In this document: positions 1 to 10,138 of the stretch, one piece after another
How the letters are laid out: the number at the start of each line of letters is the position of its first letter
Numbering within the stretch: the first letter of the stretch is position 1
Assembly (NCBI RefSeq): GCF_000182645.1
Contig: NZ_ACQA01000001.1
Coordinates: forward strand, 434,001-498,000
Origin: Brucella intermedia LMG 3301
GTDB taxonomy: Bacteria > Pseudomonadota > Alphaproteobacteria > Rhizobiales > Rhizobiaceae
Length of the DNA stretch: 64,000 nt
Reading direction: 5' to 3'
Made by a program: the position numbers and the translations under genes
The notes under the pieces: generated by a model
What the model saw: only the letters and a program-made list of their open reading frames with translations
Databases searched by the model: none
Told to the model about the DNA's origin: nothing

Positions 1-18
1 AGAGCGGTTTCAGCCGCT

Positions 19-933
19 CTATGCCAAAGCCTCGCGGATCAGTCGCTGGCACCGTTCCGTCATGAAATCGATGATGAGACGAACCTTCGGATCCTGAAAG
101 CGTTTGTGTGGATAGATCGCAGCTAGCTGGATCGGCGCGGGTGGGGTGTTTTCGAGGATGGGAACCAGTCGTCCGTCGCGTATATATTCCTTCACTTCAA
201 ACAGCGGCTTGTTGATGATGCCCCGCCCGCCGAGCGCCCATTGCGTCAATACGTCGCCGTCATCGGAGTCATATGGCCCGGTGACCTCAAATTTGCGCAG
301 GCCTTCCGGCGTTTGCAGGGACCAGTAATATTCCTTCGAGCCCGGAAAACGCAGCAGAAGACAGTCATGCTTGTCGCCCAGCAACTCGTCCGGTGACTGC
401 GGAACCCCGTGTTTCTCAAGATATGCGGGTGCCGCGCAGATCACGCGTTCGCAATTCATGATGCCGCGCATGCGCAGGTTGGAATTTTCCAAGACACCGA
501 GCTTGAAAGCCACATCGACGCCTTCGCTCATGATGTCCACTTCATGATCGGAGAGGCGGAGCCGCACTTCGATGTCGGGATATTTGTCGTGAAACTCCGG
601 GATTCCGGATGCGATCAGCCGTCTGCCGAAGCCAAGCGGCGCGGTGATGCGAATCGATCCCTTCGGATTTTTCGCCAGTTCCGCCACGGCCGCTTCCGCC
701 TCATCCACGGCTTCGAGGATTTTCAATGCACCGTCATAGAATACGCGGCCATGTTCGGTCGGCGTGAGCTTGCGCGTAGTCCGATTGAAGAGCCTCACTC
801 CCAGGTGCTTCTCCAACTCCTTGATTCGATTGCTTGCAACTGCCGGCGATGCGCGCTGATCGCGGCCCGCCGCGGATAGATTTCCCAATTCGACAACGCG
901 CACAAAAACGCGCAGATTATCAAGATATGACAT
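19..933 (-). CDS. LysR-family transcriptional regulator
   Basis: A 304-aa LysR-type regulator. Residues 1-60 hold the winged helix-turn-helix (LRVFVRVVELGNLSAAGRD, then RIKELEKHLGVRLFNRTTR). Residues from about 90 form the effector-binding domain with the PLGFGRRLIA and VDVAFKLG stretches typical of the CrgA/DmlR-like branch. The start at 933 is chosen because GGAGGGG stands 4 nt upstream; a longer reading frame to 1053 has no such site. It is divergent from puuD across 148 nt, so autoregulation and control of the urate/guanine genes are a reasonable inference. The effector is unknown; a purine or ureide intermediate is only a guess from the neighbour. Confidence 0.88.
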   Translation of the reverse strand: MSYLDNLRVFVRVVELGNLSAAGRDQRASPAVASNRIKELEKHLGVRLFNRTTRKLTPTEHGRVFYDGALKILEAVDEAEAAVAELAKNPKGSIRITAPLGFGRRLIASGIPEFHDKYPDIEVRLRLSDHEVDIMSEGVDVAFKLGVLENSNLRMRGIMNCERVICAAPAYLEKHGVPQSPDELLGDKHDCLLLRFPGSKEYYWSLQTPEGLRKFEVTGPYDSDDGDVLTQWALGGRGIINKPLFEVKEYIRDGRLVPILENTPPAPIQLAAIYPHKRFQDPKVRLIIDFMTERCQRLIREALA

Positions 934-1081
934 ACGTCCCCTCCACGATTGTCTAGATTTTTTTGAAAGTGCTGGTCGTGATGTGACGTTCCCTGAACCT
1001 GATTCCTTTGGCACATAATGCAACAACGAACAATGGGCTAAGAATTGGCTCAAGAAACGGGATAAGAAATGGGAGTCCCTG

Positions 1082-2317
1082 ATGTATGATTTCGCCGTAG
1101 CCTGGGACTGGCTGGGCTTCGCAGCGCGGTGGCTGCACGTGATTACCGCGATTGCGTGGATCGGCTCGTCCTTTTACTTCATCGCGCTCGATCTTGGCTT
1201 GCGCCAGCGCCCCGGCCTGCCGGAAGGTGCGCACGGCGAGGAATGGCAGGTCCACGGTGGCGGCTTCTACCACATCCAGAAATATCTGGTTGCGCCCGCC
1301 GAAATGCCGGAACACCTGACCTGGTTCAAATGGGAATCCTACGCCACCTGGCTGTCGGGCTTCACGCTGCTCTGCATCGTCTACTATGCGGGTGCCGATC
1401 TCTACCTGATCGATCCGAACGTCCTCGACGTCTCGCGTCCGGTCGCCATCGGCATTTCGATTGCCTCGCTGGCCTTCGGCTGGATCGCCTACAACACGAT
1501 CTGCAAGCTGATGCTCGGCAAGAGCGATACGCTCCTGATGGTCATTCTCTACTGTATTCTGGTCGTGGTGGCCTGGGGCTATACGCACCTGTTCACGGGA
1601 CGCGCTGCCTTCCTGCATCTGGGTGCCTTCACGGCGACGATCATGTCGGCCAATGTGTTCATGATCATCATCCCGAACCAGAAGATCGTGGTGGCGGATC
1701 TGATCGCTGGCCGCAAGCCCGACCCGAAATACGGCAAGATCGCCAAGCAGCGTTCGACCCACAACAACTATCTGACGCTGCCGGTTCTGTTCCTGATGCT
1801 GTCGAACCACTATCCGCTGGCTTTCGGGACGCAGTTCAACTGGATAATCGCCTCGCTGGTGTTCCTGATGGGCGTCACGATCCGCCACTGGTTCAACACG
1901 CAGCATGCCCGCAAGGGCAGCCCGACCTGGACCTGGCTGGTAACGGTCATCCTGTTCATCGTCATCATCTGGCTCTCGACTGTGCCGAAGGTGCTGACCG
2001 GCGAGCCGGAAGAACAGAAAATCTCGGCCTTGCAGCAGTCCTTCATCTCGGACCCGCACTTTGGAAAAGTGCGGGATACCGTTCTGGGGCGCTGCGCCAT
2101 GTGTCACGCCAAGGAGCCGGGCTGGGAAGGCATCATCGCGCCGCCGAAGGGCGTCGTGCTCGACACAGACCGGGATATCGCGGCCCATGCGCGTGAAATC
2201 TATTTGCAGGCAGGCCGTTCGCATGCCATGCCGCCCGCCAACGTTACCGGCGTGAGCGAGGAAGAACGCCAGCTTCTTGCCTCCTGGTACCAGTCCGCCA
2301 CGCAAGGCTCGAAATAA
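1082..2317 (+). CDS. puuD: Membrane-bound urate oxidase PuuD with C-terminal cytochrome c domain
   Basis: A 411-aa PuuD-type urate hydroxylase that oxidises urate to 5-hydroxyisourate in the inner membrane. The N-terminal ~300 residues hold about eight hydrophobic helices (PuuD domain). The last ~90 residues are a cytochrome c domain with heme motif CAMCH at 338-342 and a likely distal methionine in HAMPPAN. By family knowledge, electrons leave to the respiratory chain and not directly to O2. The start has GGGAG 6 nt upstream. It is followed after 15 nt by guaD, so the two are probably cotranscribed: guanine to xanthine, then (xanthine dehydrogenase not in this window) urate, then this step. 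Confidence 0.93.
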   Translation: MYDFAVAWDWLGFAARWLHVITAIAWIGSSFYFIALDLGLRQRPGLPEGAHGEEWQVHGGGFYHIQKYLVAPAEMPEHLTWFKWESYATWLSGFTLLCIVYYAGADLYLIDPNVLDVSRPVAIGISIASLAFGWIAYNTICKLMLGKSDTLLMVILYCILVVVAWGYTHLFTGRAAFLHLGAFTATIMSANVFMIIIPNQKIVVADLIAGRKPDPKYGKIAKQRSTHNNYLTLPVLFLMLSNHYPLAFGTQFNWIIASLVFLMGVTIRHWFNTQHARKGSPTWTWLVTVILFIVIIWLSTVPKVLTGEPEEQKISALQQSFISDPHFGKVRDTVLGRCAMCHAKEPGWEGIIAPPKGVVLDTDRDIAAHAREIYLQAGRSHAMPPANVTGVSEEERQLLASWYQSATQGSK

Positions 2318-2332
2318 GGGACCAAGACCACA

Positions 2333-3635
<1,303 letters not shown>

Positions 3636-3655
3636 AGCGTCATCGCTGCGCTTCT

Positions 3656-3779
3656 CCCTCATCTTGAGGTGCGGAGCGAAGCGAAGCCTCGAAGGACGAG
3701 GGCACGCGCTGTGCGTTTTCCCTCAGCCCTTCGAGACGCTCCCCTTAGACAAGCTCAAGAAAGCTCCTCAGGATGAGGG
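3656..3779. repeat. Palindromic intergenic repeat, copy 1
   Basis: The ends CCCTCATCTTGAGG and CCTCAGGATGAGGG pair with each other, and inner parts (CTCGAAGG / CCTTCGAG) also pair, so the ~124-bp element can fold into one long imperfect hairpin. A close relative lies at 6640-6782. It fills the gap between guaD and the convergent IclR gene and could act as a bidirectional terminator. The type resembles palindromic repeat families of Brucella and relatives; exact family assignment needs a search. Confidence 0.75.
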
Positions 3780-3825
3780 AAAAGAGCGGCGTGGCAATAG
3801 AGAGTTCAGCCCAAAATAATCGTAC

Positions 3826-4644
3826 TCAGAGCTCTTCCGGGCGTTTGCCGCCCATGGCGCGCGTCAGCTCATCGGCGGTGGAGCGGATGAGCGGCCCGAA
3901 CTCCTCCAGTTTCTTTTTCGGCAGGCGCACGGCAGGGCCGGAAACGGAAATGCCGGCAATCGCCTCGCCATATTCATTGAAAATCGGCGCGGCGATGCAG
4001 CACATGCCGAGCGTATGTTCTTCATCGTCGACAGACCATCCGCGCGTCCGCGTCGCCTGAATGTCTTTCAATAGCGCGGGCAGGCTGTCGAGCGTGCGCT
4101 GTGTAAAGTGTTCGAGCGCGCGTCCGGACAGGGCATGCGCGATTTCCTTGTCCGACCAGGTGGACAATATGGCCTTGCCGATGCCGGACGCATGGATAGG
4201 CCCGCGCCGTCCGGGCCGGAAAAAGGCGCGCATCGGCGCATGGCTTTCAATCTGCGAAATGAACACGACATCGCCGCCGTCCTCGACGCCGATATTGGCG
4301 GTCTCGCCGCTCGTTTCCATCAATGTCTTCAGATAGGGGCGCGCCAGAATACCGAGCTTGCGGAACCGGCGAAAGGCATTGCCGATCTCGAAAGCCTTGA
4401 CGCCGATGGTCCAGTCGCCGCTTTCCAGATCGTGGGAAACCATTCCATGATTGGCCAGCGACGACAGCAGGCGGTGCACGGTGGAAGGCGCCATGCCGCT
4501 CGCATCGGCAAGGTCGGTCAATGTCGAGCCGTCATTCTCTGCGATCAATGCCAGCAGCTTCAGGCTTCGATCGAGAACCTGCACAGACGAGGGCGCTCCG
4601 TTTTCCGCCGCCTTGCGGCCCCGCTTTACCTTCGCCTGTTCCAT
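3826..4644 (-). CDS. IclR-family transcriptional regulator
   Basis: A 272-aa IclR regulator. The N-terminal winged helix covers about residues 20-80 (VLDRSLKLLALIAENDGSTL, then MAPSTVHRLLSSLANHGM). The effector domain follows, with the HASGIGKAIL and GISVSGPAVRL signatures. The start at 4644 is supported by GGAG 6 nt upstream; an upstream ATG at 4695 lacks a clear site. It is divergent from gcl, and IclR proteins beside gcl clusters (AllR, BhcR) sense glyoxylate. Control of the gcl-hyi-glxR-kinase operon by glyoxylate is inferred from this arrangement, not shown by the sequence. Confidence 0.88.
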   Translation of the reverse strand: MEQAKVKRGRKAAENGAPSSVQVLDRSLKLLALIAENDGSTLTDLADASGMAPSTVHRLLSSLANHGMVSHDLESGDWTIGVKAFEIGNAFRRFRKLGILARPYLKTLMETSGETANIGVEDGGDVVFISQIESHAPMRAFFRPGRRGPIHASGIGKAILSTWSDKEIAHALSGRALEHFTQRTLDSLPALLKDIQATRTRGWSVDDEEHTLGMCCIAAPIFNEYGEAIAGISVSGPAVRLPKKKLEEFGPLIRSTADELTRAMGGKRPEEL

Positions 4645-4734
4645 CACCGTCTCCGAATCCCGCCTAAACTCAGGAATTATCACTATCGCATCCATTGCTA
4701 CTCGGAAAGACGCAGCCAGATTATCTCCGTTCCG

Positions 4735-4774
4735 TTGAAAATCTTTATTTCCATATAGTGATATGCATTTCCAT
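4735..4774. promoter_or_regulatory. Possible IclR operator between iclR and gcl
   Basis: The interval holds TTGAAA followed by ATTTCCAT at 4747-4754, and a second ATTTCCAT at 4767-4774, two helical turns (20 bp) apart. TGGAAA/TTTCCA half-sites are the usual recognition pattern of AllR-like IclR proteins. The location between the divergent iclR and gcl starts fits an operator. This is pattern reading only. Confidence 0.35.
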
Positions 4775-4826
4775 TTTTTGATAATAGCATTGGTAAATGG
4801 ATTAGAGTTCCATAGGAGGAATGGCC

Positions 4827-6611
4827 ATGGCCAGAATGCGTGCAGTCGATGCAGCCGTGCTTGTGCTGGAGAGAGAAGGGACCAATTGTGCTTTCGGTGT
4901 ACCGGGCGCAGCGATCAATCCGTTTTATTCGGCGATGAAGGCGCGCGGCTCGATCCGCCATATACTGGCACGTCATGTCGAAGGCGCTTCGCATATGGCC
5001 GAGGGCTATACCCGTGCAAAGCATGGCAATATCGGCCTGTGCATCGGCACCTCCGGCCCGGCCGGAACAGATATGATTACAGGTCTCTATTCGGCTTCCG
5101 CCGATTCGATCCCGATCCTCTGCATCACCGGTCAGGCGCCGCGCGCACGTCTCGACAAGGAAGACTTTCAGGCCGTCGATATCGCCAAGATCGCAGCCCC
5201 CGTCACCAAATGGGCGGTCACGGTCATGGAACCGGCTTTGGTGCCTTATGTCTTCCAGAAGGCGTTCCACATCATGAAGTCGGGCCGTCCCGGTCCGGTC
5301 CTCATCGACCTGCCGATCGATGTCCAGCTTGCCGAAATCGAGTTCGACATCGACACTTACCAGCCGATGGAAGCCTATAAGCCAGCCGCCACGCGGGCGC
5401 AGGCCGAAAAGGCGCTCGCCATGCTGAACGAGGCGGAACGTCCGCTGATCGTGGCCGGGGGTGGCATCATCAACGCCGATGCGTCCGACCTTTTGGTCGA
5501 ATTCGCCGAAATCACCGGCATTCCGGTCATCCCGACCCTGATGGGCTGGGGTGTCATCCCTGACGACCATCGCCTGATGGCGGGCATGTGCGGTCTCCAG
5601 ACCTCGCACCGCTACGGCAACGCCAATCTGCTGGCCTCCGATGTCGTCATCGGCATCGGCAACCGCTGGGCGAACCGTCATACCGGCAATGTCGACACCT
5701 ACAGGAAGGACCGCAAGTTCATTCATATCGATATTGAGCCGACCCAGATCGGCCGTGTATTCGCGCCGGATTTCGGTATCGTTTCGGATGCGGGCAAGGC
5801 GCTGAAGCTGCTGCTGGACGTCGCGACCGAATGGAAGTCGGCAGGCAAGCTGCGCGACTGGTCGGGCTGGGCCAAGGAGTGCCAGGAGCGCAAGCGCACC
5901 ATGCTGCGCAAGACACATTTCGACCAGACGCCGCTGAAGCCGCAGCGTGTCTATGAAGAGATGAACAAGGCTTTCGGTCGCGATACCTGCTATGTGACGA
6001 CTATCGGCCTCAGCCAGATCGCCGGTGCGCAGTTCCTGCATGTCTATCGCCCGCGCAACTGGATCAATTGCGGTCAGGCCGGTCCGCTTGGCTGGACACT
6101 GCCCGCAGCGCTCGGTGTCCGTGCCGCCGATCCCGACCGTCCGATCGTGGCGCTTTCCGGCGACTATGATTTCCAGTTCCTGATCGAGGAACTGGCGGTC
6201 GGCGCACAGCACAAGCTGCCCTACATTCATGTGGTCGTGAACAATTCCTATCTCGGCCTCATCCGTCAGGCGCAGCGCGGCTTCAACATGGATTTCGAGG
6301 TCAGTCTTGCCTTCGACAACATCAATGCCGGTGGCGATGCGGAAAAGGGCTATGGCGTCGATCACGTGGCGGTTGCCGAGGGCCTTGGCTGCAAGGCGAT
6401 CCGGGTTCGCAGCCCCAACCAGTTTGCCGAAAGTTTTGAACAGGCAAAAGCGCTGATGGCAGAGCATCAGGTGCCGGTGGTCCTGGAATTCATCCTCGAA
6501 CGCGTTACCAATATTTCCATGGGTATCGACATCGATCAGGTTGTCGAATTCGAGGAGCTGGCCGAACGCGGCGAAGATGCACCGACCGCTATCGCAGCAC
6601 TTTTGGATTAA
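4827..6611 (+). CDS. gcl: Glyoxylate carboligase (tartronate-semialdehyde synthase)
   Basis: A 594-aa ThDP enzyme that joins two glyoxylates into tartronate semialdehyde with loss of CO2. It is very close to E. coli Gcl throughout (MRAVDAA start, [35 protein letters not shown]). Val51 stands where other ThDP enzymes carry the catalytic glutamate, the known hallmark of Gcl. The ThDP/Mg motif is [12 protein letters not shown] followed by NN. The start at 4827 is preferred: AGGAGG (4814-4819) is 7 nt before it but only 1 nt before the alternative ATG at 4821. It heads the gcl-hyi-glxR-glycerate kinase operon. Confidence 0.96.
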   Translation: MARMRAVDAAVLVLEREGTNCAFGVPGAAINPFYSAMKARGSIRHILARHVEGASHMAEGYTRAKHGNIGLCIGTSGPAGTDMITGLYSASADSIPILCITGQAPRARLDKEDFQAVDIAKIAAPVTKWAVTVMEPALVPYVFQKAFHIMKSGRPGPVLIDLPIDVQLAEIEFDIDTYQPMEAYKPAATRAQAEKALAMLNEAERPLIVAGGGIINADASDLLVEFAEITGIPVIPTLMGWGVIPDDHRLMAGMCGLQTSHRYGNANLLASDVVIGIGNRWANRHTGNVDTYRKDRKFIHIDIEPTQIGRVFAPDFGIVSDAGKALKLLLDVATEWKSAGKLRDWSGWAKECQERKRTMLRKTHFDQTPLKPQRVYEEMNKAFGRDTCYVTTIGLSQIAGAQFLHVYRPRNWINCGQAGPLGWTLPAALGVRAADPDRPIVALSGDYDFQFLIEELAVGAQHKLPYIHVVVNNSYLGLIRQAQRGFNMDFEVSLAFDNINAGGDAEKGYGVDHVAVAEGLGCKAIRVRSPNQFAESFEQAKALMAEHQVPVVLEFILERVTNISMGIDIDQVVEFEELAERGEDAPTAIAALLD

Positions 6612-6639
6612 CGTGTTGCCGATTTAATGCTTCGTATCT

Positions 6640-6782
6640 CCCTCATCCTGAGGTGCGGAGCGCAGCGAAGCATCATCCTGAGCCCGTCGAAGGGTCGAGG
6701 ACGAGGGCAGGCACGATGCATTTCCCTCGCCCTTCGAGACGCCTCCCTTCGACAAGCTCGGGAGGGCTCCTCAGGATGAGGG
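6640..6782. repeat. Palindromic intergenic repeat, copy 2
   Basis: A ~143-bp imperfect inverted repeat with ends CCCTCATCCTGAGG and CCTCAGGATGAGGG and internal CCTTCGAGACGC and CTTCGACAAGCTC blocks, shared with 3656-3779. It sits inside the gcl operon between gcl and hyi. It may act as an RNA hairpin that stabilises or partly terminates the transcript. Confidence 0.75.
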
Positions 6783-6871
6783 AAAAGAACAACGTGGAAG
6801 GTAATTCGAGGAAAATTGTGAAACGGCTTTTTTCCGGAATTGCGCAAACAGAGAATTACAAGGAGGCGAAA

Positions 6872-7666
6872 ATGCCGAGATTTGCAGCCAATCTCACAAT
6901 GCTTTTCAACGAAGTACCCTTCATGGACCGCTTCGCATTGGCGGCAAAGGCCGGGTTCACCGGGGTGGAATATCTCTTTCCCTACGAGTTCAACCGGCAC
7001 GAGCTGAAGGCGGCGCTGACCAGACATAATCTGGCGCAGGTCCTGCATAACCTGCCTGCGGGCAACTGGGCTGGGGGAGAGCGCGGCATTGCGGTTCTGC
7101 CGGATCGGGTCGATGATTTCCGTCGCGGCGTGGCCGATGCCATCGATTATGCCACCACGCTCAACTGTTCGCAGGTCAATTGTCTTTCGGGCATTGCCCC
7201 GCAAGGTGTCGATCCGGATGTTCTGCGCGCCACTTTCGTCAGCAATCTGCGTTTGGCCGCGAAGGAACTGGGCAAGCACGGCATCCGCCTGCTGATCGAG
7301 CCGATCAATCACTACGACATTCCCGGCTTCTACCTCAACACGGTGGAGCAGGCGGTTTCGATCATCGATGAAGTGGGCAGCAACAACCTGTTCATCCAGT
7401 ATGACCTTTACCACCAGCAGCGCACACGCGGCGAACTGGTCGCGACCTATGAACGTTACAAGCCGCTCATTGCCCATATCCAGCTTGCCGACAATCCGGG
7501 CCGCAATGAGCCGGGGACCGGCGAGATCAATTATCCGAACGTGTTCGAAGCGCTGAAAAACGCCGGATACAAGGGCTGGATCGGCTGCGAATACAAGCCG
7601 AAGACCACCACCGAGGAAGGTCTCAGCTGGTTCAAACACCATGAAGCCGAACGGCTGACTGCATAA
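6872..7666 (+). CDS. hyi: Hydroxypyruvate isomerase (Hyi)
   Basis: A 264-aa TIM-barrel isomerase of the Hyi/AP-endonuclease-2 fold that interconverts hydroxypyruvate and tartronate semialdehyde. Signatures are FAANLTMLFNEVPFMDRF at the start, LIEPINHYDIPGFYLN with a metal-binding Glu, QYDLYHQQRTRG, and GCEYKP near the C-terminus with the second Glu. The start at 6872 has AGGAGG 6 nt upstream; upstream in-frame ATGs fall in the repeat and have no such site. It lies between gcl and glxR, the usual gene order. Length is normal for the family (about 260). Confidence 0.95.
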   Translation: MPRFAANLTMLFNEVPFMDRFALAAKAGFTGVEYLFPYEFNRHELKAALTRHNLAQVLHNLPAGNWAGGERGIAVLPDRVDDFRRGVADAIDYATTLNCSQVNCLSGIAPQGVDPDVLRATFVSNLRLAAKELGKHGIRLLIEPINHYDIPGFYLNTVEQAVSIIDEVGSNNLFIQYDLYHQQRTRGELVATYERYKPLIAHIQLADNPGRNEPGTGEINYPNVFEALKNAGYKGWIGCEYKPKTTTEEGLSWFKHHEAERLTA

Positions 7667-7688
7667 TTTCGATTAGGGAGTATACGAC

Positions 7689-8573
7689 ATGGCCAAGATA
7701 GGCTTCATCGGACTGGGGATCATGGGCACGCCGATGGCGCGTCATCTGCAGGATGCCGGACATCAGATCGTCACCTCGAGGTTCAATCCTCCGCCGCGTC
7801 AGGAACTGATCGATAACGGTCTGCAAATCGTGGATACGCCGAAGGCCGTCGCGGAAGAATGCGATACGGTTATTCTCATGCTGCCAGATACGCCGCAGGT
7901 GGCCGAAGTCATCTTCGGGGAAGGCGGCGCAATCGGGGGGCTCGGCAAAGGCAAGCTGCTCATCGACATGAGCTCGATCTCGCCCATCGAGACGAAGGAA
8001 TTCGCAAAGAAGGTCCGTGCAACGGGCGCCGAATATGTCGATGCGCCGGTTTCGGGCGGCGAGGTCGGCGCGAAGAACGCCAGCCTCTCCATCATGGCAG
8101 GCGGTTCGCAGGAATCGTTCGACCGTGCGCTGCCGCTTCTGAAGCTCATGGGCAAGAACATCACCCTCGTCGGCGATTGCGGCGACGGCCAGACGACCAA
8201 GGTTGCAAACCAGATCATTGTCGCGCTCAATATCGAAGCCGTGGCCGAAGCACTGGTCTTCGCTTCCAAGGCAGGCGCGGACCCGGCAAAGGTGCGCGAA
8301 GCCCTGATGGGTGGCTTTGCATCGTCCCGCATTCTCGAAGTGCACGGCGAACGCATGATCAAGCGCACCTTCGATCCGGGCTTCCGTATTTCCCTGCACC
8401 AGAAGGATTTGAACCTCGCACTGCAAGGCGCGAAGGCACTCGGCGTTTCGTTGCCGAACACGGCCACGGCGCAGGAGCTGTTCAACTCCTGCGCGGCGCA
8501 TGGCGATGACGGTCTCGACCATTCGGGTCTGGTACGTGCTCTTGAGAGGATGGCGAACCACGACGTAGCTTGA
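7689..8573 (+). CDS. glxR: 2-hydroxy-3-oxopropionate (tartronate semialdehyde) reductase
   Basis: A 294-aa beta-hydroxyacid dehydrogenase reducing tartronate semialdehyde to D-glycerate with NAD(P)H. The Rossmann motif GLGIMGTPMA is at 9-18. The substrate-binding motif DAPVSGGEVGA is at about 118-128. The catalytic lysine is K171 in TTKVANQ, with N174 as partner. GGGAG lies 7 nt upstream of the ATG. It is 22 nt after hyi, so translation from one transcript is likely. Closely related paralogues exist for other beta-hydroxyacids, but the gcl/hyi context makes this assignment firm. Confidence 0.95.
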   Translation: MAKIGFIGLGIMGTPMARHLQDAGHQIVTSRFNPPPRQELIDNGLQIVDTPKAVAEECDTVILMLPDTPQVAEVIFGEGGAIGGLGKGKLLIDMSSISPIETKEFAKKVRATGAEYVDAPVSGGEVGAKNASLSIMAGGSQESFDRALPLLKLMGKNITLVGDCGDGQTTKVANQIIVALNIEAVAEALVFASKAGADPAKVREALMGGFASSRILEVHGERMIKRTFDPGFRISLHQKDLNLALQGAKALGVSLPNTATAQELFNSCAAHGDDGLDHSGLVRALERMANHDVA

Positions 8574-8605
8574 CGTCTCAGGCGAACTCTCTGGAGGGAG
8601 AGGGC

Positions 8606-8638
8606 GGAGCTGGCTGCTTGGAGGAGGTAGCCGGCTCC
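8606..8638 (+). other. Hairpin inside the gcl operon
   Basis: GGAGCTGGCT (8606-8615) pairs with AGCCGGCTCC (8629-8638) over a 13-nt loop. No T tract follows, so it is more likely an mRNA stability or processing element between glxR and the glycerate kinase gene than a full terminator. Confidence 0.4.
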
Positions 8639-8700
8639 ATTGATTTTAGATCTCGGGCGGGGAATAGTGCCGCCGTTAACACGCGCTCATCGGGAAACTC

Positions 8701-9999
8701 ATGTCTGCCATCACCGATCCCAAGAAGTTTCTGACCAGCCTGTTCGACGCAGCCGTTGCGGCTGCCGATCCAGAACTGGTGATCCGCGCCAATCTTCCGG
8801 CCAGGCCGAAGGGACGCACGATTGTCATCGGTGCGGGCAAGGGATCGGCGCAGATGGCGGCGGCTTTCGAGCGCGCCTGGGCTGAAAAACACGACGTCCC
8901 GCTGGAGGGCGTGGTGGTCACGCGCTATGGCTATGGCACACCTTGCCAGCGTATCGAGATCATCGAGGCCGCGCATCCGGTTCCCGACGAGGCGGGACTT
9001 CAAGCCTCGAAGCGGCTGTTCGATGCCGTGTCCGGTCTCACGGAAGACGATCTCGTGGTGGCGCTTGTCTCGGGCGGCGGATCGGCGCTGCTGCCGTCGC
9101 CGCCGGAAGGTCTGACGTTGCAAGATGAGATCGCCGTCAACAAGGCATTGCTCGCTTCCGGCGCGCCTATTTCGGCGATGAATGCCATCCGCAAGCACCT
9201 GTCGACGATCAAGGGCGGCAGGCTCGCCGCCGCCGCGCATCCGGCAAAGGTGTTCTCGCTGGTCGTTTCGGATATTCCCGGCGACAACCCGGCCTTCGTC
9301 GCTTCCGGCCCGACCGTGCCGGACGCAACAAGCCGCGACGAGGCCTTGAAGATCATCGAACGCTACAGGCTCGAACTGCCACAGGCAGCGCTTGATCACA
9401 TCAGGAGCGAAGCCGCCCATGCGCCGAAACCGGACGACAAGGTTTTCGCTCGAAACGAGGTGCGGGTGATTGCTTCCGCTGCCGTCTCGCTGGATGCGGC
9501 GGTCAAGGAAGCCCGGCGTCATGGCGTCGAAGCGGTGATCCTGTCCGATTCAATGGAAGGTGAGGCGCGGGAAGTGGCACATGTTCATGCAGCGATTGCC
9601 CGCGAAGTGGCCGACCGCGACCGCCCGTTCAAGAAACCCGTGGTCATTCTGTCGGGCGGCGAAACGACCGTCACCATTCGCGGCAAGGGTGGCCCAGGAG
9701 GTGGCAAAGGTGGGCGCAACAGCGAGTTCCTGCTGTCATTCGCGCTCGATATCGATGGCTATGACAACATCCATGCGCTCGCCGCCGACACGGACGGCAT
9801 TGACGGCTCGGAAGACAATGCCGGAGCCTTTGCCGATGGTTCTACGGTTTCACGCCTGCAAAAGGCGGGCGAGGATGGCGCTGCGCGTCTCGCCAACAAC
9901 GACGCATGGACGGCATTCGACGCCATCGATGATCTGTTCGTGCCGGGGCCAACCGGCACGAACGTCAATGATTTGCGGGCTATTTTGATAACGGACTAG
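8701..9999 (+). CDS. ttuD: Glycerate 2-kinase, MOFRL/GK-II family (TtuD-like)
   Basis: A 432-aa protein of the DUF4147/MOFRL family. Rhizobial members are often labelled hydroxypyruvate reductase TtuD, but characterised members phosphorylate glycerate to 2-phosphoglycerate. Visible signatures are VIGAGKGSAQMA near residue 42, VSGGGSALLPSP, ISAMNAIRKHLSTIKGGRLA, SDIPGDNPAFVASGPTV, and the C-terminal MOFRL block LAADTDGIDGSEDNAGAF. It is the last step of the glyoxylate-to-glycolysis route in this operon. Its 3' end overlaps the convergent ccoS by 20 nt. The Shine-Dalgarno (GGGAA) is modest. Whether it also has any dehydrogenase activity cannot be told from sequence. Confidence 0.9.
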   Translation: MSAITDPKKFLTSLFDAAVAAADPELVIRANLPARPKGRTIVIGAGKGSAQMAAAFERAWAEKHDVPLEGVVVTRYGYGTPCQRIEIIEAAHPVPDEAGLQASKRLFDAVSGLTEDDLVVALVSGGGSALLPSPPEGLTLQDEIAVNKALLASGAPISAMNAIRKHLSTIKGGRLAAAAHPAKVFSLVVSDIPGDNPAFVASGPTVPDATSRDEALKIIERYRLELPQAALDHIRSEAAHAPKPDDKVFARNEVRVIASAAVSLDAAVKEARRHGVEAVILSDSMEGEAREVAHVHAAIAREVADRDRPFKKPVVILSGGETTVTIRGKGGPGGGKGGRNSEFLLSFALDIDGYDNIHALAADTDGIDGSEDNAGAFADGSTVSRLQKAGEDGAARLANNDAWTAFDAIDDLFVPGPTGTNVNDLRAILITD

Positions 10000-10138
10000 T
10001 TTCGTCGTCCAGCAGGATGCGGTTTGCCGCGCCGTCGAGATCCTCATACTGGCCGTTTTTCAACGACCAGAGAAAGGCGACGAGGCCGAGCAGGCCCAGA
10101 AACAGCGCGGTGGGAATGAGAAAGATAAGTCCGCTCAT
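9980..10138 (-). CDS. ccoS: cbb3 oxidase maturation protein CcoS
   Basis: A 52-aa single-pass membrane protein beginning MSGLIFLIPTALFLGLLGL, with the FLWSLKNGQYEDLDGAANRIL motif region that defines the CcoS family. The acidic DDLDG-like segment after the helix is typical. The start overlaps the ccoI stop (ATGA), and the gene closes the ccoGHIS operon. Its 3' end overlaps ttuD on the other strand by 20 nt. CcoS is needed for cofactor insertion into cbb3 oxidase in Rhodobacter. Confidence 0.93.
   Translation of the reverse strand: MSGLIFLIPTALFLGLLGLVAFLWSLKNGQYEDLDGAANRILLDDETSPLSK

Noticed and set aside
4698..6467. 589-aa open frame antisense to gcl
   Set aside because: Shadow of gcl in the complementary frame; gcl itself is near-identical to known enzymes.
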